64,000 nt of DNA from JADCRZ01 sp039921525 (GCA_039921525.1 JBDSBP010000575.1:12808-76807), one strand, 5' to 3'. Shown: positions 40,792-51,228, counted from the stretch's first letter. The notes: generated by a model from the sequence alone, not told the origin. Numbers and translations: made by a program.

Positions 40792-43128
40792 ATGGAAATT
40801 ATCGACAAAAAGGATAATAAAAAGAATAGTAGTTTAAGTATTAAGCAGTTATGGGTCCGGTATGTTGCGTATTGGCCATTATTTGTTTTATTTTTTGTTA
40901 TATCTGTTGCAGGAGGCTGGCTTTATCTCCACTATACAGTACCCATGTATCAGTCATCCGCAAAAATTCTCATTAAAGACGAAAAAAAGGGATCAGAAGA
41001 TTCGAAAACGGAAGAGTCATTTAATAGTCTTTCCTCCAAAAAAATTATTGAAAATGAAATGGAAGTCATCCAGTCTTCCTCGCTGATAAATGAAGTGGTA
41101 AAAACACTTAATTTATATGCGCCTATTTTCGAGGAGGGTAAAATACGGCCATTACCTGCTTATACTACCTCGCCTGTTAAAATACAGGTGCAAAACCCAA
41201 ATGATATAAAGAAAACAGGGAAGGTCTTTTTCAAGTACGATGGTAGAAATCCCAGGGTACTTATGAATAACAATCAATATCCCCTCAATGCATGGGTGAA
41301 TACCAAGTATGGCGTTTTAAGATTTATCACCAATACCCGGTATTCAGGAGCCACGCCTAAAAACTTGTACTTCCAGCTGGTAAATCCAAAAAATGTAATG
41401 GTGGATGTGCAGTCCAAGTTAAAAGTTATTTCAGCCAGCAAATTGTCTACCATATTAAACCTGGTGATATTAGATGAAGTGCCGGAACGTGCAGATGATA
41501 TATTGAATGAATTATTGGCGGCTTATAATAAAGCCATCGTTGATGATAAAAATACCTTGGCATCCAATACACTGGCTTTTGTGGAAGAAAGGTTGAGTAA
41601 TGTTGGTCGTGATTTGGCCGCCATTGAGCAAAAGGTTCAGAAATATAAAGCTAACCAGGGCGCGATAGATATAGGTACCCAGGGCAGATTGTTCCTGGAG
41701 AATGTAAGTTCCAACGATCAGAAATTGGGACAAATTAATATGCAGACGGCCATTTTAAATAAAGTGGAAGAATATGTTCATTCTAAAAATAACCAGGGTG
41801 GTATAGTGCCGTCTACCTTAGGAATAAATGATGATGGGTTGTCAACTTTATTAAATAGGTTATCTGATGCCGAAACAAAGTTTGAAACGCTTAAAAAAAC
41901 CGGTGTGGCGGTGAATCATCCTTCCATGCTGGCGCTTGAAAATCAAATACAAAAGTTAAAACCGAGTATTTTAGAAAATCTTCAGGGCCAGAAAGCCAGT
42001 TTAGAAGCCGGAAGGGAAAATTTATCTACCACCAACAGTCAATATTCATCACTGCTTCAATCCATACCAAAAAAGGAAAGAGAGCTCGTGGATATCAGTC
42101 GCGAGCAGAATCTTAAAAACGAAATTTATACCTTTCTATCAAAAAAGAGGGAAGAAACAGCCCTGGCCCATGCTTCCACTGTATCCGACAGCAGGGTAGT
42201 GGATAAAGCCCAATCATCTATACTTCCGGTAAGTCCTAAGAAGAAAGTAGTGTATATGATTGCTTTGACCCTGGCGCTTTTTTTGGGAGTAGGAACAGTA
42301 ACCGCCAAGGAAAAATTGATTAATACTATCTTGTTCAGAAATGAAATTGAAGAGTTGACTTCTTTCCCTATCATCGGCGAAATTTCTTACGAAAAATCAA
42401 ACGCGTCAATCGTTACCGGTACGGGAAAAAGAACATTTATCGCCGAACAATTCAGGGAGTTGAGAATTGCACTTAACTTTTTTAAAGCAAGTACTAAAAA
42501 AAGAAAAATACTGGTTACTTCTACGATTGCTGGCGAAGGAAAAAGCTTTATTGCCACCAACCTGGCGTTGAGCTTTGCTTTAACAGGAAAGAAAGTAATA
42601 CTCCTGGAGCTTGATTTAAACAGGCCCAAATTAAGTATTAACCTGAGTGTTACCAATGATAGAGGTATTTCCGACTATTTGCTTGGAACCAGGGATCCCG
42701 AAGAAATTATAAAGAGAACTGATATACATGAGAATCTTTTTATTATACCTTCTGGTCCCCTTCCCGATAATCCTTCAGAGCTTTTGATGAATGGGAAAAT
42801 TGAAGACCTGATGGATTTTTTAAATGGCATTTTTGATTACATCATTGTAGATATTGCCCCCGTCGGACCAGTTACAGACGCTTACGTACTATCCACCTTG
42901 TGCGATGTAACCTTGTATATCATCAGGCATAAATACACTCCCAAAATATTTGTAGAGAGAATGGATGAAAATAACAAGATCAAAAAATTAAAAAATGTTG
43001 CGCTTGTGTTCAATGGCATCCTTCCGCGTGGTTTTTCCAAAAACAACTATGGTTATGGTTACGGATATGGACATGAGTATAATCAAGACGGCTATTATAG
43101 CGTTTCGAAAAAACTGGTGAAAAAATAA
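40792..43128 (+). CDS. Wzc-like polysaccharide co-polymerase with BY-kinase domain
   Basis: 778 residues. Wzz region with first membrane helix at about 25-48 (YWPLFVLFFVISVAGGWLYL), a long periplasmic coiled part, second helix at about 483-502 (VVYMIALTLALFLGVG), then a cytoplasmic tyrosine autokinase. The Walker A is STIAGEGKSFIATN; Walker A-prime reads LLELDLNRP, with Glu where the usual motif has Asp; Walker B reads YIIVDIAPVGPVTDA. The C-terminal tail has a tyrosine cluster (NNYGYGYGYGHEY, then GYY) as phospho-acceptor. Controls chain length and export of a polysaccharide, cycling phosphorylation. First gene of the cluster. The export partner Wza is not in the window. Confidence 0.93.
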   Translation: MEIIDKKDNKKNSSLSIKQLWVRYVAYWPLFVLFFVISVAGGWLYLHYTVPMYQSSAKILIKDEKKGSEDSKTEESFNSLSSKKIIENEMEVIQSSSLINEVVKTLNLYAPIFEEGKIRPLPAYTTSPVKIQVQNPNDIKKTGKVFFKYDGRNPRVLMNNNQYPLNAWVNTKYGVLRFITNTRYSGATPKNLYFQLVNPKNVMVDVQSKLKVISASKLSTILNLVILDEVPERADDILNELLAAYNKAIVDDKNTLASNTLAFVEERLSNVGRDLAAIEQKVQKYKANQGAIDIGTQGRLFLENVSSNDQKLGQINMQTAILNKVEEYVHSKNNQGGIVPSTLGINDDGLSTLLNRLSDAETKFETLKKTGVAVNHPSMLALENQIQKLKPSILENLQGQKASLEAGRENLSTTNSQYSSLLQSIPKKERELVDISREQNLKNEIYTFLSKKREETALAHASTVSDSRVVDKAQSSILPVSPKKKVVYMIALTLALFLGVGTVTAKEKLINTILFRNEIEELTSFPIIGEISYEKSNASIVTGTGKRTFIAEQFRELRIALNFFKASTKKRKILVTSTIAGEGKSFIATNLALSFALTGKKVILLELDLNRPKLSINLSVTNDRGISDYLLGTRDPEEIIKRTDIHENLFIIPSGPLPDNPSELLMNGKIEDLMDFLNGIFDYIIVDIAPVGPVTDAYVLSTLCDVTLYIIRHKYTPKIFVERMDENNKIKKLKNVALVFNGILPRGFSKNNYGYGYGYGHEYNQDGYYSVSKKLVKK

Positions 43129-43321
43129 CGACGATCTGTTCTCATAAATTCTGTCGATACCTGCCTGATGCAGGTGCAACATTCCTGAAAAGGTGAAAAT
43201 TTACGATCCAATCCTCCTGTAATTTCCAAACAATCCTATTGTGTTTAAATATAGTGCAAATGCTTGCCAGGTATGCGTAAACTATCGTAATTAATTATGA
43301 ATCACTTTTAAAAATTAAGGA

Positions 43322-43885
43322 ATGGCAAATATTTACATGAATGCTAAATGGCACATTGTTTTAACGAAGGCAGGTTGTGAGAAAAAAGTGGTTGGCTATT
43401 TTCAAAAAAAACAACTTGAACATTATTGTCCTTTAAACACCTTACCATCATCCGATAACCGGTCAAGAAAACAACAGGAGCCTTTACTTAAATCCTATGT
43501 TTTTGTCAGGATCGATGAAAGCCAGGTGGAGCAGGTTCGTAAAACGTCGGGGGTTATGAATTTCGTTTACTGGTTAAATAAACCTGCAATAATAAAAGAG
43601 ATGGAAATTGAAACGATCCGATTTTTTTTACATCAATATCAAACGCTTCACATCGAAAAAACGGAGGTTAATATTAATGAGAATGTAAAGAGCATCAGGG
43701 CGTCTTCGATTACGAAGGAGGGGAATGTTACCGAGATGCTTCATAATTCAATCAAAGCAACATTACCGTCTTTGGGTATTGTGCTCATTGCCAGGATACC
43801 AGAAAATGCCCATACCGGAAAATTAACGTATAATAATATAACATACAATACAGTTGAAAAGCAGATCATTAAAGAGCAGTTTTAA
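43322..43885 (+). CDS. UpxY-type NusG/RfaH-family transcription antiterminator
   Basis: 187 residues. The NGN domain is clear (KWHIVLTKAGCEKKVVGYFQKK, then QEPLLKSYVFVRIDES, about 10-70). The C-terminal half is divergent from a canonical KOW domain, as in UpxY/LoaP-like paralogues. Such factors let RNA polymerase read through long polysaccharide operons. It is the second gene of the cluster and is followed by a 556-bp untranslated stretch with hairpins. ATG 43322 is used; ATG 43337 (MNAKWHI) is an alternative start with a better-placed AAGGA. Confidence 0.9.
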   Translation: MANIYMNAKWHIVLTKAGCEKKVVGYFQKKQLEHYCPLNTLPSSDNRSRKQQEPLLKSYVFVRIDESQVEQVRKTSGVMNFVYWLNKPAIIKEMEIETIRFFLHQYQTLHIEKTEVNINENVKSIRASSITKEGNVTEMLHNSIKATLPSLGIVLIARIPENAHTGKLTYNNITYNTVEKQIIKEQF

Positions 43886-44441
43886 ATTGAAGAATTAAAA
43901 ATTGCCGTGGAAATGCGAGATGGATAAATTGTGTAAATTTCACACTAACGATTATAAACGTTTGAATTACATAGTTGGTTGAATTTAAATATAAAAGGAT
44001 TTAAATTTTTTAAACTGGGTCAATTACATCATGGAGGGGTTAAACCCACATTCCATGTATTAGACGGATCGAGATAAAAAAAATAATTGATAATGAAGCC
44101 TCAATGTGACTGAGGGACGGCGAAGCCGTATGATTTTTAGAAGTTAGACTGGGTTTTATTAATAGTTAATACAGGTGATTGAAAGCCGGATAACTTCTGA
44201 TGGATCCATTAAATTGTCTTTTAGTGCAGTATATTTGGAAACGATTTCTGCCATATCGCCGGCAATATATAGATAATTAATTTAATTCCTGACTTCGTTC
44301 GCCATTCAATAAATTATGGATGGTATCAATAATGAAAATAATAGCATCGTTTTATTTTATAATAAATGTGATGTATCATCAAATCCTGGTTTTTAATACG
44401 TGCAGTTACGTAAAAGCCTAAGCTAATAACTGTATAAGTTC
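43886..44441 (+). promoter_or_regulatory. Untranslated region inside the polysaccharide cluster, with hairpins
   Basis: 556 bp without a gene. Two adjacent stems, CCTCA/TGAGG (44099-44115) and ACGGC/GCCGT (44117-44129), the second followed by ATGATTTTTA, resemble a weak terminator. Such a site is where the UpxY protein encoded just upstream could act. It may also hold the promoter for the flippase. Function inferred. Confidence 0.4.
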
Positions 44442-45980
44442 ATGAATAAAAAAATATTAAAGTGGAATTTGATTTTTCAATATGGGTATGTTATAACCAG
44501 TATAGTAAGCTCAATAATTTTATTTCCTGTTTATTTAAAGCATATAGATGCAAGTACGCTGGGAATTTGGTTGGCTACTGGTAACATACTTGCCTGGATG
44601 ACTTTAGCCGATCCTGGCGTAGGTGATGTGCTTCAACAAAAAATAGCCGAGCTCCGGGGAAAAAAAATGTATAATGAAATTGGCCAAACGATCGGGTCGG
44701 GATTTATCGCTTCCGCATTAATTTTGATTATTTCTATTATTGCAGGTTTTATTTTCTTTTTCCTGATAGGAACCATTATTAATAAAGATGTTTCTCAATA
44801 CCCTAACCTGCAGATGGCGCTGGCTCTTTCGATCATCGCCACAGGTATGTCACTGGTTTCATTTAGTGTATCGGGTATTAACCAGGGTATGCATAATTCG
44901 GCTCACGTGGCAATTGCTTCGTTGATTGCCAACGGGGTATTTCTCGTAGTGAATGTGTTGCTTTTATATTTAGGTTTTGGAGTTATATCAATCGCATTTG
45001 CTAATTTATGCAGGGCTCTTTTTGTAAATATCTATAATATGGCAGCCTTGCGTAACCTGCTGAAACGAGAAAATTTAAAAGTAACATTCAATCTCGACCA
45101 TTTTAAATCATTCATCCGTATTTTTTCATTTACTTCCGTTTCAAGAATAGTGAGCGGATTTTCGTCCAGTATGGACATGATAATCCTGGCAAGATTTATT
45201 CCACCAGGAATGATTACTATTTTTGAAATAAACAGGAGGCCTATCATTCTAACCCAATCCCTTGTAGGGCGCCATTCCGTTGCGTTAATGCCGTTGATCT
45301 CGCATGCAAAAGGACTGGATGATAAGAAAGGAATTAATAACCTTATTACCCGGCAGTTTAAATTCTATTCATTGGTTGCTTTATTTATTTCATTTGTATT
45401 TTGCCTGGTGTATCGTGATCTGATTGCGTTATGGACAGGGGCAGATAAATATGCAGGAGATACCATCATGTATTTATTGGTAGCCAACTTTTTCTTTTTC
45501 CTGATAGGATATTTCATGTCTAATATGGGATACGCTCTGGGTGACATAAAAATGAATAGCGTTATTAACATTACCAAAGGATTGCTACTCGGTGTACTCT
45601 TGTTTTTTGTTGCGAGGAAATATGGAATTATTGGTACACTCACCGCATCGCTCTGTGTGGTATTGATAACAGACTTTTCTTATTTCACCTACAGGCTCTA
45701 TAAAATTGGATACCTGCAATCAACTTTGATAAAAAGCAGCCTGCAGTTGTGGTCAATAATTGTACCGGCTGGTTTACTCTTAGTATGGGGATGTAAAACT
45801 TTGGTGCAGCACATGTTTTCGGAAACGATGTATATCCCTAAATTACTTGTTAGCGGAACAGTTTTTGCCAGCGCCTTTATAATATTATTGGTGTTGGTAG
45901 ATGCCGAAGCCCGCGACATTGCCAGGTTAGTACGAGATAAATTCATATTAGCTCCTTACTTCAAATTGAAAAAAGTATAA
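44442..45980 (+). CDS. Wzx-type polysaccharide flippase (MOP superfamily)
   Basis: 512 residues with about 12-14 hydrophobic helices throughout and no signal peptide. The pattern ILFPVYLKHIDASTLGIWLATGNILAW with ADPGVGDVLQQKIAE resembles the membrane proteins that flip lipid-linked oligosaccharide units. Inner membrane. Long gap to the antiterminator gene but 64 bp to the next glycosyltransferase. Confidence 0.88.
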   Translation: MNKKILKWNLIFQYGYVITSIVSSIILFPVYLKHIDASTLGIWLATGNILAWMTLADPGVGDVLQQKIAELRGKKMYNEIGQTIGSGFIASALILIISIIAGFIFFFLIGTIINKDVSQYPNLQMALALSIIATGMSLVSFSVSGINQGMHNSAHVAIASLIANGVFLVVNVLLLYLGFGVISIAFANLCRALFVNIYNMAALRNLLKRENLKVTFNLDHFKSFIRIFSFTSVSRIVSGFSSSMDMIILARFIPPGMITIFEINRRPIILTQSLVGRHSVALMPLISHAKGLDDKKGINNLITRQFKFYSLVALFISFVFCLVYRDLIALWTGADKYAGDTIMYLLVANFFFFLIGYFMSNMGYALGDIKMNSVINITKGLLLGVLLFFVARKYGIIGTLTASLCVVLITDFSYFTYRLYKIGYLQSTLIKSSLQLWSIIVPAGLLLVWGCKTLVQHMFSETMYIPKLLVSGTVFASAFIILLVLVDAEARDIARLVRDKFILAPYFKLKKV

Positions 45981-46044
45981 TTATCACTCCAGCTCCTGCT
46001 TTCAAAAGCTCCTTACATAAACTCTTTGATCTTAAATTAAATAT

Positions 46045-46860
46045 ATGGCTAAATTAGTATTACTTCTTCGCGTAAAAGACGGGATTTTCTTTGTCGATGA
46101 ATGGATTAAATGTTTTGAAAAACTGGCAGATGAAATTGTAGTATTGGATAACGGATCTACTGATGGTACGGATGTGATACTGGAAGCTCATCCTAAAGTA
46201 GTAAACTTCATGCGAACAACAGGATACAATGAAGGACGCGATAAAAAAATGCTGTATGAGGCGGCCAGGAAAAGAAATCCTGATTGGTGCCTTTGGCTGG
46301 ATGTAGATGAAATATTTGAAGCTGAACTAACACGCACCGACTTTGACCGGCTTATGAGCAGGAGTTATGTTAATAAGTATGCATTTCGTCGTTTTCATTT
46401 TATTGACAGGGAATATTTTGCCGGCTCATGGTTTCGGTTAAACTATAGCTCGGGTCATGATCGCGTTATGTGGAGAGAACAGTCTTCCGGTTATTTTGAA
46501 AATAAAATACTTGATTCACCCAATGTAAAAGGAATTACGGGTTTGAGGATCAATACCAACTTCCGCCTGAAACATCTTGGTTACATCAGCAAAGAATTGG
46601 TGGATAAAAAAGCAGAAATTTACCGGGCTATACCCGGTGAAAGAGAAGCCGTGCTCCAGGAAATGTATCTCCAAAATGAGAAAAAAATTAAATGGTCGGA
46701 TAAAAGAAATAGTAACCAGGTAGTTTTACTAAACGGCCTTTTGAATACTCTTCAATTTATAAGCTTGTTTCCACGTGGAATGAAAAAAGCAATCAAAATT
46801 GTACAGGCTCGATTGCCCAAAGAAGCCTCCACAAATAACGCATCACTTAACAAGATATAA
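46045..46860 (+). CDS. Family 2-type glycosyltransferase
   Basis: 271 residues, GT-A fold: N-terminal KLVLLLRVKDGIFFVDEWI, nucleotide-binding VVLDNGSTDGT (about 31-41) and the metal DxD LDVDEIFE (about 89-96). Cytoplasmic or peripheral. It adds an unknown sugar during assembly of the repeat unit. 64 bp after the flippase gene. Confidence 0.85.
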   Translation: MAKLVLLLRVKDGIFFVDEWIKCFEKLADEIVVLDNGSTDGTDVILEAHPKVVNFMRTTGYNEGRDKKMLYEAARKRNPDWCLWLDVDEIFEAELTRTDFDRLMSRSYVNKYAFRRFHFIDREYFAGSWFRLNYSSGHDRVMWREQSSGYFENKILDSPNVKGITGLRINTNFRLKHLGYISKELVDKKAEIYRAIPGEREAVLQEMYLQNEKKIKWSDKRNSNQVVLLNGLLNTLQFISLFPRGMKKAIKIVQARLPKEASTNNASLNKI

Positions 46861-46932
46861 ATAATAAAAGGTTTTGAAGTGGCAAATTGTGAAATCATTC
46901 CAATTCGCCGCCTGACTGATTAAGATAACATC

Positions 46933-48225
46933 GTGAATTTTTCCCACATCAAAATATCGAACTATCGCTTTGAAATAAGAGAGTTCCTGATATTATTCTT
47001 TGCTTACTTCTTAATGGAGAATATCTTTTCATGGTTATGCCTGCCGGTATCCATTATACTGCTGGCATATGAAAAGCTGCTCAGTATCGTTATTTATGGA
47101 TTTATGTTATATAGATTCATGCATCTGAAACCGAGCGAGAAAATTTACCTGGGCTTGTTTACGCTGATCTTGATAAGGATGGTTTTTGAATCTATGTATA
47201 AGTTTAATACACCCTTCCAGCAGTTCACTTTATTTACGGTATTGTTTCCCGTGGTGTATACCATTTTTATCAAATACGTGTTTCGTTATTATGATCTGGA
47301 CATCCTGGAGTTTGTAGCTAAATTCTATCTTTTCGCCTACATCCTTATCATGTTAATCTATGGCAGAGGATTTTCTTTCAGCCTTGAAAGTGTAGACATG
47401 GATGATTATGGTCCTTTTTCCGGAGATAGCCGGATTGTGCATGCACGATCCATTTTTACAATGATCATCCCTTTGTTATATTATATGCACAGGTATATCG
47501 TAACAAAGAAATGGACGTTTCTGATACCCTTCGTTTTTTGTTTTATGGTTATCCTTTTGCATCAACACCGTTCGGTATGGAGCAGTGCTTTGGTGGCCAT
47601 GTTTATTTATTTTCTTTCAAGTTTTAACACAGGCAAACTAAAGGCCACGCGATTTAGCAGGCTGGCTATGGGTTCGCTTATAGTTTTGGGTATCTCTATC
47701 TTTTTCCTGATAAACCTGGCGCCCTCTTTTATTGATTTTTTAGTTGACCGGTTTAGTGAAATATTCGACCCTTCACGTGAAGACGGAACCGGTAGTTTTA
47801 GGCGACTGCAAAGGGATACATACTTTCCTTACTTTCTTCAAAGACCTGTTTTCGGATGGACTTTCGAAGGTTTTAATTTGGTTAACCCGTTGGTAGATTG
47901 GTGGCCGGAAAAAAGCGGGCAGCACTTTCATGAGGGGTATATGGAAATGTTATATTATCATGGCGTTGTTGGATTGCTGTTAAAATATTCCTTTTTGATT
48001 TACCTGGTTGTAAAAGCGTTCAGCAAAAAATTATCTGAACAAGCGATAATACTAGTGGCATTTGCCATCTCAGGGTTGATATTCTCTCTAAGTTATGTGC
48101 TACCACTTGTATTCTGGGGTCATGTAGGAATGTGTTTATTCTACCTGGAAAGAGACAATACAGGCATTAAGAAAAATCTTGCGAAACTTAAAGAGAAATT
48201 GCCATCTGGAAGGATGGCTTTATAA
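46933..48225 (+). CDS. Wzy/O-antigen ligase-like polymerase, integral membrane
   Basis: 430 residues from a GTG start (no nearer ATG with an equally good N-terminus). About ten hydrophobic helices with a long periplasmic loop near 245-310 (SPSFIDFLVDRFSEIF, DPSREDGTGSFRRLQRD) and the family-like segment GWTFEGFNLV then QHFHEGYMEMLYYHGVVGLL, where His-Glu precedes a Gly-rich helix. This is the layout of polysaccharide polymerases and ligases. Which of the two cannot be decided; position between Wzx and the glycosyltransferases favours Wzy. Confidence 0.8.
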   Translation: MNFSHIKISNYRFEIREFLILFFAYFLMENIFSWLCLPVSIILLAYEKLLSIVIYGFMLYRFMHLKPSEKIYLGLFTLILIRMVFESMYKFNTPFQQFTLFTVLFPVVYTIFIKYVFRYYDLDILEFVAKFYLFAYILIMLIYGRGFSFSLESVDMDDYGPFSGDSRIVHARSIFTMIIPLLYYMHRYIVTKKWTFLIPFVFCFMVILLHQHRSVWSSALVAMFIYFLSSFNTGKLKATRFSRLAMGSLIVLGISIFFLINLAPSFIDFLVDRFSEIFDPSREDGTGSFRRLQRDTYFPYFLQRPVFGWTFEGFNLVNPLVDWWPEKSGQHFHEGYMEMLYYHGVVGLLLKYSFLIYLVVKAFSKKLSEQAIILVAFAISGLIFSLSYVLPLVFWGHVGMCLFYLERDNTGIKKNLAKLKEKLPSGRMAL

Positions 48226-48283
48226 AAGGCCCCGAACATTAATTTCTAAAACAGCTTTTGCTCATTAATATCAGATCATAATT

Positions 48284-49132
48284 ATGAAAATTGCAGTGCT
48301 TTTGGCTACTTACAACAGGAAGGATAAAACGTTGAGCTGTCTGGAAAACCTGTTAAAGCAGGAAAACCTGGCTGATACACACCTGGAAATATTTCTTACA
48401 GATGATGCTTCTTCAGATGGAACAGCGGTTGCGGTAAAAACCAGCTTCCCTTCTGTGAACATCTTTAATGGAACAGGTTCACTTTTCTGGGCTGGTGGAA
48501 TGCGCAACTCCTGGAAGAAGGCCTTAGGTTCCGATCCTGATTATTTTTTGCTGTTGAATGACGACACCATATTAACAAAAACTGCCATTGCAGATTTATT
48601 GAAATATAGCAGCATGGATATAACATATACTACTCCGGCAATATGTATCGGCAGCACAGCAGACTGGTATACCGGTGAAATTTCATATGGTGGAAAAAAA
48701 CTAAGATCAAAGAAAAATACGAAGAGTGATGTAGTGTTTAGTAAAACCCAGTATGTTGAATGCGACCTGGGAAACGCAAATATTATGTTAGTTCCTAATT
48801 CAGTGGTGAAAAAAATTGGAATGCTATCGGATGCTTTTACACATGTTCTTGCGGACTATGACTATACTTTACGAGCAAAAAAAGCAGGTTTTAAAGTTAT
48901 GGTGGCCCCAGGTATTCTTGGTAACTGCCAGGATGATCACGGTAAAAACTGGAAATCGACAAATGTTTCCTTAAAGGAAAGAATCAGGTATCTAAAAAGC
49001 CCAAAGGGATTAGCATATAGTGAATACCTGGGCTTTATTAAAGAACATTTTCCCCGCTATTTGCCGGAAGCTTTTTTTAAATTATGGATGAAGACCTTGT
49101 TTCCCTTTGTTTGGGACACTCTAAAAAAATAG
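48284..49132 (+). CDS. Family 2 glycosyltransferase (rhamnosyl-type)
   Basis: 282 residues, GT-A fold: VLLATYNRKDKTLSCLENLLK at the start, ditto FLTDDASSDGT (about 37-47), then LLNDDTIL as the DxD-type metal motif (about 88-95). Similar to rhamnosyltransferases (family knowledge). Acceptor and donor unknown. 58 bp after the polymerase gene. Confidence 0.88.
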   Translation: MKIAVLLATYNRKDKTLSCLENLLKQENLADTHLEIFLTDDASSDGTAVAVKTSFPSVNIFNGTGSLFWAGGMRNSWKKALGSDPDYFLLLNDDTILTKTAIADLLKYSSMDITYTTPAICIGSTADWYTGEISYGGKKLRSKKNTKSDVVFSKTQYVECDLGNANIMLVPNSVVKKIGMLSDAFTHVLADYDYTLRAKKAGFKVMVAPGILGNCQDDHGKNWKSTNVSLKERIRYLKSPKGLAYSEYLGFIKEHFPRYLPEAFFKLWMKTLFPFVWDTLKK

Positions 49133-49222
49133 AACTTCTTAACTATAACAGATGCAACAGTACACAATCAGGCTAATCAACGCCATCAACTTTCAATTTT
49201 CATTCTTTAAAACATTCTACAA

Positions 49223-50149
49223 GTGAATAAATCAATCATAATAGCTGTGTTCTGCTACAAAAGAGCCAATAAGTTAAAACTATGTATAGAGGCCTTATTA
49301 AAAAATCCGGAATGTTCTTCCATGGATATTATCTTTTTCTCTGACGGTTTTAAAGGGGAAAGGGATAAAGCGGGTGTATTAGAAGTAAGAGAATACATTA
49401 AATCCATTACTGGGTTCAGGAAAGTGTATAAACATTTCAGGTCAACCAATTTAAGTACCGGTCCAAATTTCCAGACTGGACTTACATTCCTGAGCGATAA
49501 TTTTGAGCAGTTCATCGTAGTAGAAGACGACCTGGTAGTGTCGCCTAACTATTTAAGTTATATGCTGTCCGGCCTTTCTTTTTATAAGGATCAGAAAACT
49601 ATTTTTAGCATAACGGGTTTTTGTTTCCCGTTGAGTTTGAATGATTACAATTATGACACGATTATATACAAACGATTTTGTTCCTACGGATGGGCATCCT
49701 GGTCAAACAGAACGAAAGATGTAATATGGGATGCTGATAAATTGGATAATCTAATCAAAACTTCCCCAAATTTTAAAAAGCGCTTAAATGCAGAAGGATT
49801 TGATTTATTCAGAATGCTGGATAAACAGATTAAGGGCATCATTTCTACCTGGGACATTCAAATGCAGGTTCATGTAGCGGAAAACAGGCTGAAAGTTGTT
49901 TACCCGGTGATATCTAAAGTGGCCAATATCGGATTTGATACAGAATCCACCAATACTTTTGGTATTAATTACCTGAAAACGCCGATGGATATTGGGTTGA
50001 ACAGGAAGTTTCATTTTTGTAATGAGAACGTGATAGAAGATGTTCTTGAAAAACAGTTGAAAAAGCCCTACGGTTTGCAGGCCCTGGTTACAAGGAAAAT
50101 AATAAACACATTTATCAAGGTAACCGCCCAGGTAAAAAAAGTTGGTTAA
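49223..50149 (+). CDS. Family 2-type glycosyltransferase
   Basis: 308 residues from a GTG start (MNKSIIIAVFCYKRANKL). The N-terminal nucleotide-binding region includes IFFSDGFKGERD, the acidic motif reads FIVVEDDLVVSPNYL (about 96-110), and SYGWASWSNRTKD follows, as in GlcNAc-transferase-I-like or glycosyl transferase 2 proteins. Function within the cluster inferred; sugar unknown. Confidence 0.8.
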   Translation: MNKSIIIAVFCYKRANKLKLCIEALLKNPECSSMDIIFFSDGFKGERDKAGVLEVREYIKSITGFRKVYKHFRSTNLSTGPNFQTGLTFLSDNFEQFIVVEDDLVVSPNYLSYMLSGLSFYKDQKTIFSITGFCFPLSLNDYNYDTIIYKRFCSYGWASWSNRTKDVIWDADKLDNLIKTSPNFKKRLNAEGFDLFRMLDKQIKGIISTWDIQMQVHVAENRLKVVYPVISKVANIGFDTESTNTFGINYLKTPMDIGLNRKFHFCNENVIEDVLEKQLKKPYGLQALVTRKIINTFIKVTAQVKKVG

Positions 50150-50475
50150 TTTATTCTTGTTCCTGACAAAAAAGCAACCTTCATTGTTATATGCCCGTTG
50201 CATTTGATCGTATCATCATGCAGCTAAGCGTTCTACATCCACGTATGTAATAGGTGTAGGAAGAATTAAGGTAAAGAGTCTTACAATAGAAAAATTTGTA
50301 ATAACAATATCCAGCCAAACCAAAATTACGTATATAAGAAAAAGAGCTATCCCACTGAGGATAGTTCTACTCTCCCCCTTGCCTTTGAACTTAATTTAAT
50401 AGAACTTTTACTTTCAGGATTTTTATTTTTTGTTTAACAAGCAGTAATAGTTAGTCCATTTTATACACTACAGTA
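50150..50475. other. Intergenic stretch inside the polysaccharide cluster
   Basis: 326 bp without a gene. A hairpin GAGCTATCC / GGATAGTTC (50344-50367, one G-T pair) has no T-tract, so it may be a pause or attenuation site. Nothing else seen. Confidence 0.4.
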
Positions 50476-51228
50476 ATGAAAAAAGTATACTTGCTTGGCA
50501 TGTCTTTAAATACAGGTTCATACAGTGAATTTGTGAACCAGATTATACAGCATGCCGACAGAAAAATAAGTGAATACACATGTCTTGCCAATGTGCATAT
50601 GCTTATCGAAGCGTATATTGACTATAATTTTGCAAGAGTTGTGAATAATGCTAACATAATTACACCTGATGGAAAACCACTGGCATGGGCATTGCGTTTT
50701 TTATATGGCATCAGGCAAGAGCGGGCGGCCGGTATGGATCTGTTACCCGATTTACTATATAGGGCATCCGTTCGTAACCTGCCTGTTTATTTTTATGGCG
50801 GAACAAGGCAGCTTCTGGATAAAACGTTGCAATATATAAATGAACATTATCCTAATCTTGTTGTAGGAGGGTCCTTTAGTCCGCCATTCAGGAAACTTAC
50901 CGTAAAGGAAGAAGATCTCATAATTGAAGACATCAACAATTCCGGCGCCCATCTGGTGTTTGTAATATTAGGTTGCCCAAAACAGGAGAAGTGGATGGCC
51001 TCGATGAAGGGACGCATAAACTCTATGATGGTAGGAGTAGGCGGCGCACTTTCTGTAATGATAGGAAACCAGAGACGGGCTCCAGGATGGATGCAAAATG
51101 CCGGGTTGGAATGGATGTTCCGGTTTTTACAGGAGCCCGTTCGGTTATTTAAACGGTATTCCTACACCAATTCCATATTCTTATACTTGTTGGTGAAAGA
51201 ATACGTGTGGATCAAGTTATTTAAATGA
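50476..51228 (+). CDS. WecG/TagA/CpsF family (GT26) glycosyltransferase
   Basis: 250 residues. Family motifs: TCLANVHMLIEAY, ANIITPDGKPLAWALRF with the catalytic Asp near residue 63, YFYGGTRQLLDKTL, LVFVILGCPKQEKWM and FRFLQEPVRLFKRY. GT26 enzymes add ManNAc or GlcA-type sugars to the second position of a lipid-linked oligosaccharide, so this may be an early step of repeat-unit assembly. The C-terminal hydrophobic/basic part suggests membrane association. Confidence 0.92.
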   Translation: MKKVYLLGMSLNTGSYSEFVNQIIQHADRKISEYTCLANVHMLIEAYIDYNFARVVNNANIITPDGKPLAWALRFLYGIRQERAAGMDLLPDLLYRASVRNLPVYFYGGTRQLLDKTLQYINEHYPNLVVGGSFSPPFRKLTVKEEDLIIEDINNSGAHLVFVILGCPKQEKWMASMKGRINSMMVGVGGALSVMIGNQRRAPGWMQNAGLEWMFRFLQEPVRLFKRYSYTNSIFLYLLVKEYVWIKLFK

